Source: Oreocharis arfaki
Taxonomy: Eukaryota; Chordata; Aves; Passeriformes; Paramythiidae
DNA length: 64,000 nucleotides
Assembly (NCBI GenBank): GCA_013398015.1
Contig: VZRR01013053.1
Location: 992,001 to 1,056,000, forward strand
Direction: 5' to 3'
Shown here: in pieces, positions 40,025-51,143 of the stretch
Numbering within the stretch: position 1 is the first letter of the stretch
Layout of the letters: each line of letters begins with the position of its first letter
The notes under the pieces: model-generated
Seen by the model: only the letters and a program-made list of their open reading frames with translations
Told to the model about the DNA's origin: nothing
The model's database searches: none
Made by a program: the position numbers and the translations under genes

Positions 40025-41617
40025 AGTAGAGGATGTGTGTGGAATATTTACTTCTGAAACATAACCAGTTTAACTTTCTGTACTTACTTTTACTGTAGAG
40101 CATTTCAGTCTCCATGTTGGAGCTCTAAATCATTAGGACTTGAGTGTTAGGCCCCTGTGTTAAGGGTTAAAATGATTTAGAGCGTGCTTACTTACTGCAC
40201 ATTCAGATCCACAGTAAATAGAGACAAAATGTGCTTTATGACTTGCCAAATCATAACTTTAGATCACAGTTCTTATGGTTAAATAGATGCTTACCTTTCA
40301 TAAACGCAGTTTTTCTGAGGACTGTCAAAACAAAAATTAGAGTACTATTGACTTTGTTTATAAACCTGCTATCAGTGCTCTTACTCACATGGAGCATTCC
40401 GTGTAGTTAGCATTGTGTCTTTAAAGATTTCAATGAAGAAAAAGTTATTAAAGGTCTTCTAGATATTCACAGAAAATATTTCTTCTTAGCATAACTTCAG
40501 AATATTCAAACAGACGTCTGATGTCACCATAGGACATGAACTGATGAATCTTTTGGTCAGCACTCCCTGTGACAGTTTTCTTTCAGTTCTGAATGCAGAC
40601 AGAAACTTGTAGGAAGGTGAAGCTCCACAGACTTAATATTGTTAGAAATGTTAAATGTGTGTTTAATGGGAAAGTTTCTGGATGTATGAAAATAGCCTAG
40701 GGGCTCTAAAGGCAAAAACACTCAGACTATGACTGCTTCCAAGAGAGTGGAAGGTTCCTCCTGTACCCTGATGCTATAAATGAAGGGGCAGCCACTGAGT
40801 CAGCTGAAAACCTGAATCCTCAGTGTTAAAAAGTGTTTGTACTTCCAGCTATGTACAGGGGAAAGGACTGAAAGATGATCTAACTATTGTTGTTACTTAC
40901 CCATCAGAGGCAATGTATATAGTGACTGCTTGTTTTTATCATTGTTAATCATGTGATCATGTGCTAATCATTGATTTACCACAATTGATTTTGTTCACTA
41001 CCATAACATGTTTTGTGTAGAGGTAGTATTAAATAATTGGGTTGGTCAGGGCATCTTATGTAGGAGATCAGCTTTTGAATCTTTGTTTAATGTCTGCCTT
41101 TTGCTGTGGTAAATACTCTGAAGATTATCAGTGTGCAATAGGTAAAAGATGCATTTGTCACTTAGCTACCTGGATTCTTGTTCCTCTCTAAAAATGGACA
41201 ATTCTCAGCTCAGACTGTCTCTCTATGCTCCTTTAGGATACAAAATCCCAGATGGCCAAAACAAGACTGATCAGCTTGCTGCTCTGATGATGTAATTGAC
41301 AGCATAAAAGGAGGAAAACAAAAGTATGTGTTCATATCCTTAAAACTCACTTTCAGCTATTCTGCTTTGTAGAAATCTATGTTCAAATGTCTAAAGAGAG
41401 GGTTTGCTGAGAAATGAGGAGGCTGGAGAGGAACTTGGGTAACAGCCAGTTTATTTACTGATCATCTAACTTTGAAATTCAGTCTTCTATCAGGCTCTCA
41501 TTTAAATAATTATAAGTAATAGGCACAAACTCGAGAATTAGTAGTATGCCTAAAAAACAACCTGTTTTCAATCTAAGCTTTAAAAATTTATTTTAGCTTG
41601 TCTTCTGTTTGTCAGCC

Positions 41618-41639
41618 CCGCCCCCCCCATCAGTATTGC
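41618..41639. repeat. Poly-C tract
   Basis: GCCCCG followed by eight C. Low complexity, flanked by ordinary AT-rich sequence. Confidence 0.6.
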
Positions 41640-42559
41640 TAAAATCAAATTTCTAATTTGTTTTAAATTGCAAGAAACCCCTACTTTCCTCCCATGGGGA
41701 AATTTTCCAGGTTAATTTTGTTAAATTACCTCTGAAGTATTCTGGATGATACTTCTAGATAGCTAAGGGTCAGTTTCCTTTCCAGATAATGGTGCTACAG
41801 TGCCAGAGAACAGTGGCAGGGACTATGAAATCACCCGAGTTGGTTTACTGCAAAAGAATCTCAAAAGTATTATTTTATGACTGGAGAGATACAGATCTAC
41901 TTGTAAAATTTCTTGATGGTAGCAACAGCGATAAATTATCTCCAGAAAAACATACTACATCTAAATGGCACTTGTACTGTAACTCCCTCAAACTACTTCA
42001 TCTTTTTTTTCTTGAGCTCTCATTTCATTGTGGAGTTTTTTTTCTTTCTTAGCTTTCCTCTTGGTAGCTCAGTAGTCTCGTCCTGTCAGTGGTCAGTCAG
42101 GAAAAATTGTATGAATCAGGATCCTACTGAAACCAATCTTCTCTTACTACCAATCACTTGCTTCAGTACTTGGTTGTTATTATTATGTCTGAAATGATCT
42201 TGTTTTAGTATTTGAAACAAATTACTAAATCTTGTCTAGACCTGTTATCCATAACTCACAGCTATATGAATGGCTTAATGAATACCTTCTAGCATAAAAT
42301 ATTTGTGTTCCTGGAAGTTTACTGATAAGCTGCTTGTCTGAGAGGTGGCTGCACAAGGAAAACAAAACACTGTTAACCTGTTTAACTTCATGAATCTGAC
42401 TTATTCGGTTAGTCTCCTTAGGCTCCCTCTAGACTCATAAACAGTAAGGTTCTAAAAAGATGATTCACTGAAGGATCACAACTTAGATTTTCTGAACTAC
42501 CTTTGCAGAACCCCACCAGCCTTGCTTATAAAAGGCTACAGGATCAAGTGGTAGCCTTT

Positions 42560-42584
42560 AATTTGTGAGAATATCTCACAAATT
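42560..42584. repeat. Perfect 11 bp hairpin
   Basis: AATTTGTGAGA and TCTCACAAATT are exact reverse complements separated by ATA. The stem is perfect and has the tightest loop seen in the window. A weaker GTGA/TCAC inverted pair follows within 20 bp. No element ends or RNA gene signals were recognised around it. Confidence 0.75.
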
Positions 42585-45500
42585 GAGTGTGAGTCATTCA
42601 CGTAGTGTAAGAGGTTGAACTTTTGTTCAGACTGAGAAAGGCAGAGAGACAAAGAGAAAGAAATGGAGGGGAAGGTAATGATAGAAGGTGTAATGGAGAG
42701 ATTGTTCTTTGTATTTTTCAGATGGAAACCCCTTTTTTCTGGGGTAGGGTGGTTTTATTTTGAGTGCTTTTTAGTTGTGATAGTACTTGTGAAGTTGATA
42801 TTTCAGAACTGGTTTATAACAGAAAATACTTTCCAATAAAATTGAAAATCTCACTTTTTTCCCCAGAATAATATTTTTCTTTCTATAAGTAAAATAAATA
42901 AATTATGCTGATTTTTGCCAGCTTTTTCCAAAATAGAAATAATTCATTAGAAACAGAAATTTTAAAGGTCTAGAAAAATGTGGTTTCAAAACTTATTTGA
43001 ACTGTCAGTCTCTGTAAGAATTTGTAGATCAAGATTTGCCATGATATTTGCTGGTCTTTCTGAATATTGTAGCTCACTTAAGAGGAGAAAATTACTTCCT
43101 TGGCAATTTTCTGCATGATACCTCTATGAGGAGCAGCCCACTTGGTGGTACAGATAACAAGCAAAACTGTCTTCACAATACAGTAGGTTAATATGGAGAA
43201 AGTAATGTTTGATGTTGAAAAACTTAAAACAATCCTAAGTATTCAAAGAATGAGTGATATATTTGAACATTGCCAATCCTTTAAATCTGCAAGATAAAAA
43301 TAAATATCCTGAGATTATATCTCTTATAAAAATACACTCAAATTTTGTGTTTACCTATCTCACTGCAAATCAGAATTTTGAAAAAATGTTCTTTTTTAAA
43401 TGTCAGAAATTACTGTTGTTCACAGAGTCAGGTTTTTTTTCACTTCCAGTTCAAGACTATAGCCTCCTGCATTGATTGCTGTTGCCCTGAATGTCTGTAA
43501 TTTCTCAGCTCCTGTTGTTTAATGGGCAATAGGAACCTGTGTAGGCAGGAAAAATAAAGGTCCTCCCAATTTCTTACATCAGTCCCTTGAAATAGTTTTG
43601 CTTAATCTATTTTCTCTACAGCTGTTTTACACTGCAGGATTGTTTTTTAATTAGTTTTAGTATTCACAGCTTCTCCTTATATTACTTCAAATCTTTCTCT
43701 CTACTTGACATTTTCAGAATTATAATAACCTGTGGGTCAAGATGACCACACAAATCTTTTCATACCTAATTTCAGTGAGGTTCCATCTGTATTGCTTTTC
43801 CTTACTGTGTGGGTTGTTGTTTTTTTCCTATTTTCCCTCCTTTGGCCACATTGGCTTTTTAAACTCCTCATTTTATTGCTGTATGTTATGCGTTCCACAT
43901 CCTTTGGGCACACTTTAATCTCATTATACACGTTTCAGTTTCTCTCTGCTGTTTCCTCTCTGCTATTCCATTACACTCGATTTCACTCAACCTGCTGAAT
44001 TTTTTCCCCTAAACTCTGTTATTCTGAAATCCAGTATCTTCATTTCCCCCCTTTGGCTTTACTCTAGATGTAATTTTACACTTAACTAGATTAAAATTAC
44101 AGTGCAAAGCACTTTACTTGTTCTATAAACTTTGTTGCAAATACTGTCCAGAACTAAAACATTCAGCACAGTAAGAGAAACATAGAAAACAAAACCACAA
44201 AAAATAATTCCATGACAAATGCATTACCCATTCAAACAGATCTAGAAGTGAGGGAGAGTAAATAAAAAACTCCTTGCAACAGTATAAAAGTATGTTCAAA
44301 AAACTGAAAAATAAAACCCAAGATGAGTGTATTGATGTAAAAATTATGTAAAAGATACCAAACATAAAGTGAGTAAATAATATTAATCAAGTCAACAAGA
44401 ACAGAGCAATAAGCCAGCTAGCACTGAATGATTACAATAAGAAAAGAAAGATGTCACTTGTCCTTGCTCACCATCACTATGAATAGCTGCTTTCTTCTCC
44501 CTCATCACCCAGATTGTCAAGTTTTATATAATTATCTGACTGAGAGATGGCCAAATGGGAATTAAAAATTCTGGAGAGGAGTTCCAGGTATTTGAAATGG
44601 AAATTAACTTTTTCTTCTGTGCATTAGTTGGAGGTGGAGAAGATTGCTTTATCATATGCCACATAGACATGACATTAATGATGTACCCTTCTGCACCATT
44701 GCTTTTTGTATAATCTACACTTTACAATGGAGTTTATCTAATATGTCCATTTCCTTTCACACTCAGTAACATTATTAATAATTACATTTATATTGCTTGT
44801 GATGGCTCCTTGCATGTGCTTTTCTTGTTTTCTTAAAAAAAAGGCAACTCTCTGACTAGAGCACGTTAAGTTTTATTAGTGTGGAGTTTGACCATCACAA
44901 AAATTCAACAGAAATGAAGTATCGGGGATCATTAAAACTCCCTGAGGAAGATATCACTGTTATTTTCTTCAAACAGCAGAAAAATGATGAAAAATCACAA
45001 TTTGATTTAACTGTTAACTACTGCGTGATTGTGTTTCTTTACTAGAAAAATTAAGTAATAACCATGAAAGGCTTATTGCTTTGCTGAAATACTTTGATTT
45101 GTTTTTCTGTTTAGAATATCACTTCAAATTCAAATTGCTTGTCATCTATATGCTGCTGTGTATCTTGTCTTTGCAATTTTTAGTCATATTTGTTCTTTCG
45201 TTCAAACATTCCTTCTAAGGAAACTCGTGTCAGATGTTATATAAGATTTCTCCAATATACTGTTATGTCTTCATATAAATTAAGAAATATGGTGACCTGC
45301 TTTTTCAATGGATGGCTGTCTCCCTCGTCTTTTTTGAGACCTAATGTCACAGCTGTGGTCAAGTTCTTAATTCTCTTGTAACTGTATGAGAAATGGTGGG
45401 ATGCTTGTTCTGGTATTTTTTGTTTTTACTGTTAAGGATATACCAATACCTTATTTGAAGTCTTGGCTTCTTCTAGTCCCTTTGTGGCTAAAATCCAATC

Positions 45501-46401
45501 TGTTTATGGCTGGGTGGCAATATGTAAGTTTATAGGAAATTAATGGCTGTATCAAGGTTTGAAAATGGAAAAGTGTATTGACCCACTTTTTGTATACATT
45601 AAGAATGTAGCATACCTTTCTTATTTATCATGTGCCTAAATTTTACTATAACATGCTGATACATTTTGACGTATATAGAAAAAATTTTCTTGAATAATTA
45701 GACTTGAAGTTCAGTCTTGGCTTCAAGCATCTTCCCAAACCAAGCAGTATCATTTTTTGGTGGTCTGTCAATATCTGAAGCTATGCAATAGAATTAACAC
45801 TATTGTGTGTAAAAAGTCTTGTGTTTCATGTAATTAAAAACTTTCATAGGAGTCTTAAGTGTTGTACAATATTCCTATTTATGTTTAGAGGAATTTGAGA
45901 GGTCTCGAATGAGATAAGCATGTAGCTGGACTACCTTGTAATCCTCACATCTCCAGCCGGACTTGGGTGGAAATCAAGCTTTAGAAACAGGATTTTTAAA
46001 AAATTTATTTCTTAAAAACCACCACTTGCAGGGAAACTAATTATATATTGGTATTACGGCAAGAACCAGAAATCTTATTCTAAATCCTTCTTGAAATTGC
46101 TCATTTTCAGAAAAAAACTTTTGCCTAAGTGGCTGCAAAACTAGAAGATCCTCAGAAGAGGGAGTTGTGTTTTACTGTATTTGGTCTGGACTTGGTGTGA
46201 TACAGAATATCTTTAGAGAGGAGTGGATCTTGAAGGAAAATGACCAAGAAGAGTAGGAAGGACTTGAACCCCTGAGAAAAGAAAATATTTTAAGCACTCA
46301 CTACCTTAGAAAATAATAGAGAGTGGTTTTGGTTACTTTGGAGGCACTTAACACTGTGGTTGCAGTGTCCCTGGAGCTCTGGGCTTTGTGGTTTTCTCAA
46401 A

Positions 46402-46449
46402 CCTAACCCTAAGCCTGACCCTAATCCTAAGCGTGACCCTAACCCTAGG
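46402..46449 (-). repeat. Degenerate interstitial telomere-like array
   Basis: Eight consecutive hexamers in strict phase: CCTAAC, CCTAAG, CCTGAC, CCTAAT, CCTAAG, CGTGAC, CCTAAC, CCTAGG. These are variants of the CCCTAA strand of the vertebrate telomere repeat, so the TTAGGG-like strand is the minus strand. Translation gives a spurious PNPKPDPNP pattern in plus-strand frames and a GLG pattern in minus-strand frames. This is a short interstitial telomeric sequence, formed by past repair with telomeric DNA, by chromosome rearrangement, or by independent expansion of a 6 or 12 bp unit. Confidence 0.8.
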
Positions 46450-46530
46450 CGGAGCAGTAAAAGCTGCATTTGTGTGAGGCTGGTGCCAAGGAGAAAAGTG
46501 TGGAGGGAGCAATGCTGGGGCAGTGCCAAG

Positions 46531-46594
46531 AAGAATTTTCCTTCATGAAAGGAAATGAAATCTTGAAAACAGAGAAGAAAGTGTCACAAACAGT
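46531..46594 (+). repeat. Left copy of a 64 bp direct repeat
   Basis: Aligns without gaps to 46943-47006 with 57 of 64 positions identical by my count. Shared blocks include TGAAAGGAAA, GAAATCTT, AAAACAGAGAAGA and AGTGTCACAAA. It begins about 80 bp right of the telomere-like array. The sequence between the two copies is A-rich and itself partly repetitive. Confidence 0.75.
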
Positions 46595-46705
46595 CTGAAA
46601 GGGAGATATGATCAAATAAACTGCAATTAAAAAAAAAAAAAGAAAATTTAGAAATGGAGTTGACTTACAACCAAATGGTTGAAAGTCATGTCTCAATGAA
46701 ATGAG

Positions 46706-46922
46706 ATGCATGGAAAAGGACCAAAACCTACCAAAATTACTGAAATCCCAAAATCAGGGAACGAAGTCAAACAAAAAGACGGGAGAAGAAGTTGATGAAA
46801 TGAAATGCTTAAAAAAAAAATTCTGCCGCGAAGGGAAGACAACAAAATAGCATAGGATGACACAAAGTGCAGGGAAATGGACCAAACCTTGCCAAACTGA
46901 TCCTCACTGAAATTGCAAGATT
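46706..46922 (+). repeat. Internal degenerate repeats between the 64 bp copies
   Basis: A segment near 46706-46749 (GGACCAAAACCTACCAAAAT, then ACTGAAATCCC) resembles 46868-46922 (GGACCAAACCTTGCCAAACT, then CACTGAAATTGC). AATGAAATGAGATGCAT near 46695 also resembles GATGAAATGAAATGCTT near 46795. The block therefore looks like a decayed satellite-like array with no clean period. The family is not recognised. Confidence 0.5.
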
Positions 46923-46976
46923 TCATTTCCTTTCACGAAATGAAGAATTTCCTTTCGTGAAAGGAAAGGAAATCTT
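46917..46976. repeat. Long near-perfect inverted repeat (hairpin)
   Basis: The arms 46917-46940 and 46953-46976 are reverse complements at 23 of 24 positions, with a 12-base spacer. The right arm lies inside the right copy of the 64 bp direct repeat (46943-47006). The inner ends are CACGAAA and TTTCGTG. This is the longest hairpin I found in the window. The corresponding place in the left copy (46536-46556) is itself nearly palindromic around TTCATGAAAGGAAA. Confidence 0.85.
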
Positions 46977-47006
46977 AAAAACAGAGAAGACAGTGTCACA
47001 AAAAGT
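46943..47006 (+). repeat. Right copy of the 64 bp direct repeat
   Basis: Partner of 46531-46594, 412 bp downstream. It overlaps the right arm of the 24 bp inverted repeat. The direct-repeat pair could be two surviving units of a roughly 412 bp tandem repeat or the ends of a small non-autonomous element. The data do not decide. Confidence 0.75.
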
Positions 47007-47809
47007 GTAGCGCTCTTTCGTATATATAACATGCATATAGTGTATGCAACAGGACAGATTATTCTAGATATAATTGTATTGAGAGATTTAAGAGACCCAG
47101 AGATTGCTCAGACAGGGTAATCTACCAGTCTTTGTTTTGGATAGGATATCCTGCAGAGAAAGTCTGTTTAAGTTGGAGGGAAATGTTGGTGATAAAGTGT
47201 AACTAATTTAAGAGAACCAAATCACGTGTGATGTCCTTAATGAAAATGGATCTTGTTCAGCTGCAATGAGACCATCATAGGAAATGTAGAAAAATAACTT
47301 CGAAATTGCAACCTCTCTAAAAACAGGCCTTATGCAGAATAATATTTAGACCTATTCTTTCAGATAGCACCATCTGTAGGAATATATATAATTTTGAAAA
47401 TGTATTTGGTTCTGTATATTTTTTTTTTACTCCTACTGCTGAATGTTTTGTTCCAGCTACTGATTTTAAAAGACTGATGAATTTAAGGACATTTAGGAAC
47501 ATAGGCATGAAATTAATATCAAGAAAGTAAAGAAACAGAACCATAGAAATTGAATTGGTATGCTGTTAAAATGAAGGATTAAACCAGAGTAATATGCTCA
47601 TATATCAAACTAAACTATAATATTGACTTGTTCTTATTTCTCTATTTCCTCTGCTCAGGAATCAAAATGTTGTTAAATGCATAACATGATAGAAGTGTTG
47701 ATATTCTAAAAGAATTTAATAATTATTAATGGGTCATTCCTCCTGTCAAGCTCTTTGTAATGTGAAATTACCAAGAGAAAAAGAACTCTGAAATGGGCCT
47801 TTTTTTATT
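47007..47809. other. Non-coding spacer
   Basis: AT-rich sequence between the hairpin repeat block and the 169 bp triplication. No gene or element recognised. Open frames are 75 codons or shorter and lack motifs. Confidence 0.5.
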
Positions 47810-48310
47810 TTTATTACATCACTTAGAAAATTTCTGTAAACCTACCTGTCAATAAAGAAAGCAAAAATATTTGAAACACTTTTTAAAAATAATAATACTA
47901 CTAAATACTTAATACTTAGTTAAAAAGTTGGATTGTATTTTCATACATGCACTAGCTTAATTTGAAAAGAGATTACACTTTATTACATCACTTAGAAAAT
48001 TTCTGTAAACCTACCTGTCAATAAAGAAAGCAAAAATATTTGAAACACTTTTTAAAAATAATAATACTACTAAATACTTAATACTTAGTTAAAAAGTTGG
48101 ATTGTATTTTCATACATGCACTAGCTTAATTTGAAAAGAGATTACACTTTATTACATCACTTAGAAAATTTCTGTAAACCTACCTGTCAATAAAGAAAGC
48201 AAAAATATTTGAAACACTTTTTAAAAATAATAATACTACTAAATACTTAATACTTAGTTAAAAAGTTGGATTGTATTTTCATACATGCACTAGCTTAATT
48301 TGAAAAGAGA
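47810..48310 (+). repeat. Three tandem copies of a 169 bp unit
   Basis: The unit begins TTTATTACATCACTTAG and recurs at 47810, 47979 and 48148. The third copy ends at GAAAAGAGA (48310), a few bases short of a full unit, before a different sequence (CTAAGGG). I see no difference between the copies. The unit is AT-rich, without an open frame or resemblance to CR1 or an LTR. Exact identity implies either very recent duplication, with few or no substitutions since, or an assembly artefact. The gap at 48500 supports a difficult assembly here. Confidence 0.93.
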
Positions 48311-48499
48311 CTAAGGGACTTTCTTAGTAGGGAAAATATTTGTGGTCATCATCAATAAAGCAGAAACTAATGTAGTATTTCTTTGATTTTTTTACTTGCT
48401 TATTGCCCCATTTGCTACAAATAATTACTGGAATTTTTTTTTGTGTGCTCATTCTCTTACTGCCTTCTCCCTCTCATAATCTTAATTTTTTTTTTTTTT
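48311..48499. other. Spacer ending in a T run at the gap
   Basis: Short AT-rich spacer. It ends in a run of at least 14 T that borders the run of unknown bases, a typical place for short-read assembly to fail. Confidence 0.7.
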
Positions 48500-48532
48500 N
48501 NNNNNNNNNNNNNNNNNNNNNNNNNNNNNNNN
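48500..48532. other. Assembly gap of 33 unknown bases
   Basis: A run of 33 N directly after a T homopolymer. Its true length is not known from the sequence. Any open frame drawn through it is meaningless. Confidence 0.99.
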
Positions 48533-51143
48533 CTCTGACATTGCATGGAATGTTTTGGATTACCAACCTATCTATCAAAAGGGGTATTTACACTTCGATT
48601 TACAAGCTGACCTAATAAGAGGTGTGTAAAGATACAATAGCTAAAAAGCTCAGATTAGCATGTGGAGCAGTAGAGCTAATAACATATGAAAGATCTGTTA
48701 CCTTCTTTTAATACAAATTGGACTGGTTTACAGTAAAAAAGGCAGTCTGTATTTAGTTTACCTCATAACTTCAGAACTTCTCCCTCTGATTGAAAGATGT
48801 GGCCTTCTGGTGTGGTTTGTAGAGTGTGCAAGAATGTTCTTTCTCAACCCCATACTCTTCTCAAAAAATTGCTTTTTTCAAAGCAATGAGGTGTGAGCCA
48901 TTGCTAATCCAAAGGTTCTGGTTTTGAAGATGGCCAACAATGCTGAGAGACACCCCATGATGGGAAACTGCTTGGAGTGTGGGCAATGCACATGTATGCC
49001 CTGAAGATTGCATCTGCAGGGATGAAAGAGAATTTGGGCATCTTTAGGAAGCCCAGTGCCCTGTTGTTTAATGTTCAACTTCCCTGTGAAACATACCTCT
49101 CTACAGCAGATAGGCTTGCAATCAGATACGGTCTAGATTTGAAGGTGTACACCAGGAGTACAGGAGACAGAAGCTTTTCTCTCCTCACATGAGGACCTGG
49201 GGTAGTGCCTGCTCAGAGCCTCAGCAGATGATGGGAAAAGTGGGTCTCTAAACTGACATCACTGGAGATTACTGGAGCTACTTTTTAAAAGTCATTTTAC
49301 TGAAGAAAGTCTAGCACAATTATGCTTTCCTGGAATTTATGGGACGTTCCTGGAAGTGCATATCAAAAAAAATTTGTCTAAAGATAGTAATTTCATACAA
49401 AGTTCAAGCAGCCATGGCTATATCAGCATCAAAAATTGAGGTAGGTCTGGTGGAAAATTTATTGGAAGGAGTAAGATTGAGAATGGGATTTCTTCTTCAG
49501 GAAAGGGGATACAATAAGTAGTTGCCATGTTGGCCTGAGAAATGAAAGACCAGAATGACAGCACCTAACTGCTTGAGCACATAACAGCTCCTTTAGCTTT
49601 TATCTGATTCTGGTGAACCTTAATGGGATAAGAATTGTGTTTTGTATAGACAGATATAACTACGTGTGATGGTGGTCTAACCTGTATTCATTGTGCTGTA
49701 TTCAATTAATGCATTGATTTCTGAACAAAAAAAAAAATCTGTCATTGTAGATAGAGCTACCTAATTTAGTTCTGACTGGATGGATTTTGAAAAGAAGGGT
49801 CAAATGAATTAATAATTTTCATGAGATTTCTGTCAAAATTGTAGTTGTATGTATATTGGTTAGAATGGTCCCAGCTCTGTAGAAAGGTACAGTCAATCCA
49901 AAGGATTTTATCCAGCAATGGCTGTTAAGTATTTTTTATTAACTATTATAGAGGAACATACTTAAAATTAGTTTAGATTATAAATGTTGTAGATAGTATA
50001 GCATTCACAATTGGAAACATTGAAGGAAAACTATTTTGGGATTGGGAAGTTAAAACCATCACTCCCTAAATTTTTTCTGTTCAAAGTCTTTTTCGCTTTT
50101 CAATTTCAGTGCTGGCAAATTAGAGGAAAAAACTCTTTGGTGACTGAAATTTTCTTACTGAAGAATTTTTTTCCAGGGCTATCTGTGTTTACATACACGA
50201 AGGACTAGGAAAAGAAGGAAGAACTTTAGATATTCTTACAGTTTTTCAAAACTTTTGAAAGGTTAAAAGACAGTTTCTGATCTTCTAGGTGGATTGCATA
50301 TAGATTAGCACTAATCCAAGCTACATAATGCTTGTGAGAAGACAAAAGCACAACAGAAATTATCTTAATACCAGTTTAAGAAAGATATGCATAAGATTCG
50401 CTTTTGGGCATTTTTTGTTTCTAATCTGTAACCATGTACATTCACCTTGATTTTTATTTTGGTATGTGTGCAGTTAAAAGATAAAAAACAATAGAGGAGT
50501 TAATTTCTCTAAGGAAGTTGTAGCTTATTGGATCAGACTGACCTTAATAGAAGACCCATGGAATAGTTCACTTACCAGTAATGAAAATGAAAGCTCTGCT
50601 TAGTAGTTCTGGCAGCTGTCAGCTTGCTGTTCACTTTAAAACACTTATGATATGTAGGTGATTCATGTGTATAAAGAGAATTGATGGGGTTAAAACAACA
50701 AAGGAAGAAAGTTGAAGCTCCGTAAGTGTATCAAAATGTATTAACTTCATTGTCAGGCAAAGGCAGGAAATAAAAAAAAATACAGCCCAAAGTGTGAGAA
50801 ACGCATAGGGTACAAAACTTCTCTGGGAGTATTTAAAGGTATTAAGTTCAAAATAATCTTTAGTCAGCTAGTGAGATGCAATCAAAGAACTAAACATGGA
50901 AGCCAAACTGAAATTGCTTCAGTCTGTAGACCATAATTTACTTCTGTCTGCCCTCTTTTATCAAGACCCAGGAGCTGTGCAAACTGGAAAGTACTGTGTC
51001 TGTACCTACTGGTTGCCAAATTTCTTTTTCATATCTACCACCTCTTATATTCAAAGATTGAGGAAGGGAAGGTAGAGCTCATTATGTGCTGGGATTTGGT
51101 TTCATTAGTATTGAGTCACTGACTGCAACCCTTTCTGGAAAGC
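48533..51143. other. Non-coding stretch, no gene recognised
   Basis: No exon, RNA gene or mobile element was recognised. Open frames of 60-71 codons near 48.9-49.5 kb occur on both strands and show no motif. Confidence 0.5.

Larger units (their letters stand above)
35704..46401. other. Long non-coding stretch
   Basis: No supportable gene or recognisable element. It contains a short duplication at 37939-37968, a T/G-rich tract at 39052-39090, a G-rich motif at 40007-40024, a poly-C tract at 41618-41639 and a perfect hairpin at 42560-42584. Open frames of 87-99 codons are T-rich hydrophobic artefacts (for example near 43.7-44.0 kb) or lack any motif. Confidence 0.5.

Noticed and set aside
43732..44365. 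Very hydrophobic open frames resembling membrane proteins on both strands
   Set aside because: T-rich and A-rich composition produces Phe/Leu-rich frames by itself; no start, splice or family support.
46290..46548. PNPKPDPNP / GLGLGS repeat proteins on opposite strands
   Set aside because: Both are translations of the telomere-like hexamer array. The pattern is in the DNA repeat, not in a protein.
47810..48310. CRISPR-like array
   Set aside because: The repeats are contiguous 169 bp units without unique spacers, in a vertebrate genome.
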